Of a stretch of 56,000 nt of DNA, positions 51,819 to 56,000 are shown piece after piece. The translations under genes and the position numbers were made by a program. Location: NCBI GenBank assembly GCA_016932855.1, contig JAFGCB010000058.1, positions 1-56,000 of the forward strand. The letters are read 5' to 3'. The notes beneath the pieces were generated by a model that did not search any database, was not told the DNA's origin, and saw nothing but the letters and a program-made list of their open reading frames with translations. Source of the DNA: Candidatus Omnitrophota bacterium (GTDB taxonomy: Bacteria > Omnitrophota > Gorgyraeia > Duberdicusellales > Duberdicusellaceae). Position 1 is the stretch's first letter, and every line of letters starts with the position of its first letter.

Positions 51819-54000
51819 ATGGGTAATAAGTTTTTCCTTATTTGCTGCCGCCGTCATATTAATCTTAAGCCTTGTCTCTTTCGTTGAAGAAGACTTTTTT
51901 CTCTATACCTCACACCCTACAATCCCCCCAGAAAATCTTATCGGAATCTTAGGAGTTTATATTGCCGGGTTTCTTACCTATCTTCTGGGATATGCCTCAT
52001 ATCTAGTTATAATCCTTCTAATAGTTTCCGGCTTAAGAAGACTTGAGCTTGTAAAAACAGAAGGTTATTTTGAGACACGCTATACGGCTCTTATTTCTCT
52101 AATAATAACTATAATCTCTTTATCCCTGCTTCTTTCCTTGTCGGCTAAATCTTCCAATTCTTCGCTTAGCTTCCAAAGAGGGGGCCTGCTTGGATACGTT
52201 GCTTCTTCCTTTTTCCTTAAATATTTAGGTTTTACCGGAGCTTCTATTGTAGGGACGACCTTTTTTATAATCGGAATTATTCTTTTGGAGGGCGAGATTG
52301 TAATAAGCGGCTTTCATAAAATGAAGGCATTTTTAAATAAAGCCTGGGCAAACCTTAAAGAAAAAAGAAGAATGCAGAAGGCCGTAAACAAAGAAATTAA
52401 AGAAACAAAGTCCAAATTTAAAATACGAATCCCCAAACCCGAAGACAAGCTCTTAAAAGAAAAAAAGCCTTTTAAAGAAAAAGCTGCCCCTCCCAAAGTA
52501 ACGATCGCAAAACCGTCGGTTCCCCAGCCAAAAAAAGAAGAAAAACCTATAATATCCAAGATCGGCGAAGATAAAGAGTATACTCTTCCTTCATTTATCC
52601 TTTTAAAAGAGCCTCCTTCTATCGACCAGAGAAAAATAAAGGAAGATATAGAACTTAACGCCAAAAATCTCGAAGAGACTCTTTCTGACTTTGGTATTGA
52701 AGCAAGAGTCGTAAACGTAGAACGTGGTCCGGTAGTCACCCGCTACGAACTTGAGCCTGCGCCGGGAGTAAAAATAAACCGGATTTCATCGCTAGCCGAT
52801 GATATAGCCCTTTCCTTGAAATCCACTCAGGTTAGAGTTGTGGCTCCTATCCCCGGAAAAGGCACCGTGGGCGTAGAAGTCCCTAACACGGTAATGCATA
52901 TAGTCTATCTACAAGAAGTTATAACCGATAAAAACTTTACCAACAGCAAATCAAAATTGACCTTAAGCATAGGAAAAGACGTAGCCGGAACCCCATTGGT
53001 AGCTGATTTAAAAGACATGCCCCACCTGCTTATAGCCGGAACTACCGGCTCCGGTAAAACCGTTTGTGTAAATAGTCTTATTTCTTCTATTCTTTTTAAA
53101 GCAGCTCCTTGGGAAGTGAAGTTCCTTCTTATTGACCCTAAAATGGTAGAGCTCGTCCACTTTGCCGACATCCCCCATCTTTTAGCCCCGATTGTCTCTG
53201 ACGCCAAAAAAGCAAAAGGAATACTTCTCTGGGCAACCGAAGAAATGGAAAAGAGATACGGCCTTTTAGCTGAAGAAGGGGCGCGTAACATTGACGCCTA
53301 TAACAGCCGTAAGGCCAAAGAAGAACAAATGCCTTTTATTGTGATTGTTATCGATGAACTTGCGGACCTTATGATTGCGGCAAGAGACGAGATTGAAACC
53401 GCGATACTTAGACTTGCCCAACTATCAAGAGCGGTAGGAATACATCTTATCCTGGCCACCCAAAGGCCATCGGTGGATGTCGTCACCGGAGTCATAAAAG
53501 CGAATTTCCCCGCCCGGATATCCTTTAAGGTAGCATCTAAAGTAGACTCGCGGACCGTTTTGGACATGGTCGGAGCAGAAAAGCTTTTAGGAAGAGGTGA
53601 CTTGCTTTTTATCAAACCCGGGGTAATCAAACCTATAAGAGCCCAAAGCTGTTTTGTTGACGACGAAGACATAAGCACGCTTGTTGACTTTGTTAAACAG
53701 CAGGGACGCCCCCAGTATAACCAGCAAATACTGGAGCTCCAAAAGAAAACACGAATAACCTTGGAAAAAGACGAACTCCTAGATGAAGCCATAAAAGTAA
53801 TACTGGAATCAAACCAAGCCTCAGCCTCAATCTTACAGAGAAGACTGCGCGTTGGCTACACCCGGGCAGCCCGGCTCTTGGACCTGATGGAACAAGAAGG
53901 AATAGTCGGGCCCTTTCAAGGCAGTAAAGCCCGGGAAATTCTTACCGATAGAGATGAATATTTAAAACAATTCGAGGAAAAGAATTCCTCAAGCCTGTAA
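51799..54000 (+). CDS. ftsK: DNA translocase FtsK/SpoIIIE
   Basis: FtsK pumps the chromosome termini through the septum and activates Xer recombination at dif; a Xer gene lies at 33333. The 733-residue protein has four N-terminal membrane segments (within residues 8-165), a lysine- and proline-rich linker (about 190-260), the motor with Walker A IAGTTGSGKTVCVNSL (about residue 412) and IVIVIDELADLM, LATQRPSVDVVTGVIKANFP, and a C-terminal winged-helix gamma domain (SASILQRRLRVGYTRAARLL) that reads KOPS sites. Confidence 0.97.
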   Translation: MKKNITKWVISFSLFAAAVILILSLVSFVEEDFFLYTSHPTIPPENLIGILGVYIAGFLTYLLGYASYLVIILLIVSGLRRLELVKTEGYFETRYTALISLIITIISLSLLLSLSAKSSNSSLSFQRGGLLGYVASSFFLKYLGFTGASIVGTTFFIIGIILLEGEIVISGFHKMKAFLNKAWANLKEKRRMQKAVNKEIKETKSKFKIRIPKPEDKLLKEKKPFKEKAAPPKVTIAKPSVPQPKKEEKPIISKIGEDKEYTLPSFILLKEPPSIDQRKIKEDIELNAKNLEETLSDFGIEARVVNVERGPVVTRYELEPAPGVKINRISSLADDIALSLKSTQVRVVAPIPGKGTVGVEVPNTVMHIVYLQEVITDKNFTNSKSKLTLSIGKDVAGTPLVADLKDMPHLLIAGTTGSGKTVCVNSLISSILFKAAPWEVKFLLIDPKMVELVHFADIPHLLAPIVSDAKKAKGILLWATEEMEKRYGLLAEEGARNIDAYNSRKAKEEQMPFIVIVIDELADLMIAARDEIETAILRLAQLSRAVGIHLILATQRPSVDVVTGVIKANFPARISFKVASKVDSRTVLDMVGAEKLLGRGDLLFIKPGVIKPIRAQSCFVDDEDISTLVDFVKQQGRPQYNQQILELQKKTRITLEKDELLDEAIKVILESNQASASILQRRLRVGYTRAARLLDLMEQEGIVGPFQGSKAREILTDRDEYLKQFEEKNSSSL

Positions 54001-54008
54001 ACCCTATA

Positions 54009-54851
54009 ATGGAACTTGTTGAAATCTGTAACAAACTTGGGCAAGTACGTAAGGAAAAAAACATATCTCTCCAAGAGATATCCAAAAAGACAAGGCTGCA
54101 TCCTTCAATATTAAGAAATATCGAAGAAGCCAAAGACCTTGATGAAATCGGAAAATTCTATCTAAAAGGATTTCTTAAAATATACGCCCAATTTCTTAAA
54201 GAAGGGTCTTTGCTGAAGGAGATCGACCAGGTTTTCGCAATCGAAAAACCTAAAAAAAATATTTTTGGCTTCCGCCAAGAAAAAACTCCTGGCAAAGAAG
54301 AATCTGAAATTAAAGAAGCTAAAAAGGAAGAGGTAAAAACCAAACCTCAGGTAAAACCGAAAACCCCCAAACTTAAATTACAACCGCCCAAACTCCCCTC
54401 AAAAGATACGCTCAAAAAAATAAAGCCGAATATAAATAAGAAAACTCTTGCTGTAATAGCCTCAGTAGCGGTATTGCTTATACTGCTTCAAATAATCCCT
54501 AAAAAAGACGCTAAAAAAAGTGCGCCTGATCTTAAGGCCCCCGTGGAGACAAAAACAACTAAAACCAAGCCTGTTGCTCCAACAAAAAGCGAAAACGAAA
54601 AACCCCTGGTAAGCATCCTGACCAAAAAAGATGTCTTTGTGGAAGTAAGCGTTGACGGAAAGCTCATTTTCCAGAATGTTATTATCGGCGGAACCAAAGA
54701 ATCCTGGATTGCTCAGAGAAAACTGGAAATAAAGATAAGTAATCCTTCCCTGGTCTCCCTGGAAATAGGCAACCAGATAATACCGACCTCAAACACCAAA
54801 CGGCCTGCCTTGTATATTATCACCCCTGAGGGCTTCAGGGTTGAAAAATGA
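54009..54851 (+). CDS. rodZ: RodZ-like cytoskeletal protein (HTH, membrane segment, DUF4115)
   Basis: RodZ links the MreB cytoskeleton to the wall machinery. The N-terminal HTH (LGQVRKEKNISLQEISKKTR, then LHPSILRNIEE, residues 12-42) continues into FYLKGFLKIYAQFL, the RodZ pattern. A long lysine/proline linker (90-145), one membrane segment (about 147-162) and a C-terminal DUF4115-like beta domain (VFVEVSVDGKLIFQNVIIGG) follow. At 280 residues it is slightly shorter than in E. coli. The order ftsK-rodZ-rimO is also known from other bacteria. Confidence 0.88.
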   Translation: MELVEICNKLGQVRKEKNISLQEISKKTRLHPSILRNIEEAKDLDEIGKFYLKGFLKIYAQFLKEGSLLKEIDQVFAIEKPKKNIFGFRQEKTPGKEESEIKEAKKEEVKTKPQVKPKTPKLKLQPPKLPSKDTLKKIKPNINKKTLAVIASVAVLLILLQIIPKKDAKKSAPDLKAPVETKTTKTKPVAPTKSENEKPLVSILTKKDVFVEVSVDGKLIFQNVIIGGTKESWIAQRKLEIKISNPSLVSLEIGNQIIPTSNTKRPALYIITPEGFRVEK

Positions 54852-54857
54852 ATCCCC

Positions 54858-54880
54858 GTCTAACCGCTAACCCTAAACCG
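54858..54880. repeat. Heptamer words between rodZ and rimO
   Basis: CTAACCGCTAACCCTAAACC, members of the CTAAACG family, lie between the rodZ stop and the chosen rimO start. They are the only copies of this family seen on the plus-strand gene side. Confidence 0.65.
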
Positions 54881-54886
54881 AAAAAA

Positions 54887-56000
54887 ATGAAAGCCTCCAT
54901 AATATCTTTAGGCTGCCCCCGTAACCAGATAGACTCTGAAAAATTCTTAAAACTCCTGCAAGATAAAGGCCACCGAATCGTCCAGCCGCACCAGGCCGAA
55001 ACCTTAATAATAAATACCTGCGGCTTTATCCAAGAAGCTAAGAAAGAATCAATCGAGGTCATAAACCAGGCTCTTGAACTTAAGAAAAAAAACAAGCTTA
55101 AAAAAGTTATTGTAATGGGATGCCTGGTAAAACGCTACTCTAAAGAACTTAAAAAATACCTAAAAGGCGTGGATGCCTACCTGGATATAATTAATATAAA
55201 CACCCCCCAAAGAATCCCCTTAGAGACAAAGCATCTTGCCTATCTTAAGATATCCGAGGGCTGCTCCAATCTCTGCTCCTATTGCGCGATTCCTCTTATC
55301 CGGGGAAGGCTTAAAAGCCGCCTGCCCCAAAGCATACTCGATGAGGTTGAGTTTCTGGATAAAAATAAGGTAAGAGAGCTTAATCTGGTAGCCCAGGATA
55401 TCACTTCCTGGGCAAAAGACCTTAAAACCGATAAAGATATAGCCTGGCTTATTAAAGAAATCTTAAAAAAAACCAAAAATATAAAATGGATAAGGCTTCT
55501 ATATACCCACCCCAGGTTCGTCACAAAAGAACTTGCAAGCCTCATGGCCCAAGAAAAAAAGATTTGTAATTATATCGACATGCCCATACAACACGTAAAT
55601 AATAGAATCCTTAAGCTTATGAACAGAAAAATAGCTAAAGAACAAATTGAAAAAAAAATCAACCTCCTGCGCGATAAAATGCCTGATATAGCCATAAGGA
55701 CTACTGTTATAGCAGGATTCCCCACAGAAAAGGACAAAGAATTTATTGAGCTTCTGGAATTTATAAAAAAATATAAATTCGAGAATTTAGGGGCCTTTAC
55801 CTACTCCCAAGAAGAAAAAACAAAGGCTGCAAACTTCCGGCAGGTGCCTGAAAAAGTCAAAAAGAAAAGGCTCGATACTCTAATGAAACTCCAACAACAG
55901 ATATCTTTAGAGCTTAACAAAAAACTTGTAGGCCAGATTTTTGATGTTATTATAGATGATGTAGAAAATAATCACTCTTTAGCCAGGGCTTACTTTCAAG
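54887..56000 (+). CDS. rimO: Ribosomal protein S12 methylthiotransferase RimO (3' part outside the window)
   Basis: RimO adds a methylthio group to an aspartate of ribosomal protein S12. The reading frame is open to the window edge (about 371 residues). It starts MKASIISLGCPRNQIDSE with the first cluster cysteine, continues with NTCGFIQEAKKESIE and VMGCLVKRY, and has the radical SAM motif SEGCSNLCSYCAIPLIRGRL. IDMPIQHVNN and IRTTVIAGFPTEKDKEF follow, and the beginning of the TRAM domain is reached. An earlier in-frame ATG at 54848 overlaps the rodZ stop, but its extra 13 residues come from heptamer words, so 54887 is preferred. Confidence 0.94.
   Translation, partial: MKASIISLGCPRNQIDSEKFLKLLQDKGHRIVQPHQAETLIINTCGFIQEAKKESIEVINQALELKKKNKLKKVIVMGCLVKRYSKELKKYLKGVDAYLDIININTPQRIPLETKHLAYLKISEGCSNLCSYCAIPLIRGRLKSRLPQSILDEVEFLDKNKVRELNLVAQDITSWAKDLKTDKDIAWLIKEILKKTKNIKWIRLLYTHPRFVTKELASLMAQEKKICNYIDMPIQHVNNRILKLMNRKIAKEQIEKKINLLRDKMPDIAIRTTVIAGFPTEKDKEFIELLEFIKKYKFENLGAFTYSQEEKTKAANFRQVPEKVKKKRLDTLMKLQQQISLELNKKLVGQIFDVIIDDVENNHSLARAYFQ

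Overview
This window reads as a chromosomal segment of an uncultured diderm (Gram-negative-type) bacterium, moderately AT-rich by eye, with almost no accessory DNA. The envelope genes (an AsmA-like protein, two lipoproteins, GspA/GspB-type secretion proteins, a meso-diaminopimelate-type MurE) point to a diderm with peptidoglycan. The gene set and the many short word-like intergenic repeats would fit Candidatus Omnitrophota (OP3) or a relative; this is an inference from style and not from a phylogeny.

Layout. A short plus-strand gene (82-405) is followed by a continuous minus-strand block from 414 to 46731. Read in the direction of transcription, from 46731 downwards, it holds: a riboflavin operon (ribBA, ribH, nusB, a PHP phosphoesterase, ribD, nitroreductase, mazG, a radical SAM protein, ribE); tRNA-Pro(CGG); acylphosphatase; a metallophosphoesterase; ligA; a lipoprotein; an MBL hydrolase; a XerC/D recombinase; a CCA-type nucleotidyltransferase; a DUF503 gene; rbfA; nrnA; truB; ribF. 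Then comes a complete division and cell-wall (dcw) cluster from mraZ to ftsA (28289 down to 10624), with a classical promoter and three MraZ boxes at its head. After it follow mgtE, a peptidoglycan amidase, murI, queD-queC-queE, a two-subunit class I fumarase, rph, an XTP pyrophosphatase, tRNA-Pro(TGG), tRNA-Arg(TCT) and an AsmA-like gene. At 46.8 kb the strand switches and a plus-strand series runs off the right edge: GspA-type ATPase, GspB-like protein, htpX, rpsO, pnp, ftsK, rodZ, rimO (partial).

How the genes work together. The dcw cluster supplies UDP-MurNAc-pentapeptide synthesis (murC, D, E, F, B, ddl), the lipid steps (mraY, murG) and the divisome (ftsL, ftsI, ftsW, ftsQ, ftsA). murI adds D-glutamate and the amidase cuts septal wall. 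ftsZ is not at its usual place after ftsA, and the FtsA here has lost the aspartates of both phosphate motifs. A secreted HEXXH metalloprotease-like gene sits between murG and murC.

The most unusual feature lies outside the genes. Nearly every intergenic gap holds its own short-word repeat tract (CTATACG heptamers, ATTAGCG words, CATCTGTGATC, ACGCGTTACGCATT, GTGCTAGGTGC and others). In at least seven genes the tract supplies the last codons and the stop codon. Two tRNA-Pro genes share both flanks, a ~57-base hairpin element occurs twice with a third partial relative, and several strong palindromes lie between co-directional genes. HtpX carries a canonical EF-hand loop, and the GspA-type gene appears to be transcribed as a nearly leaderless mRNA.
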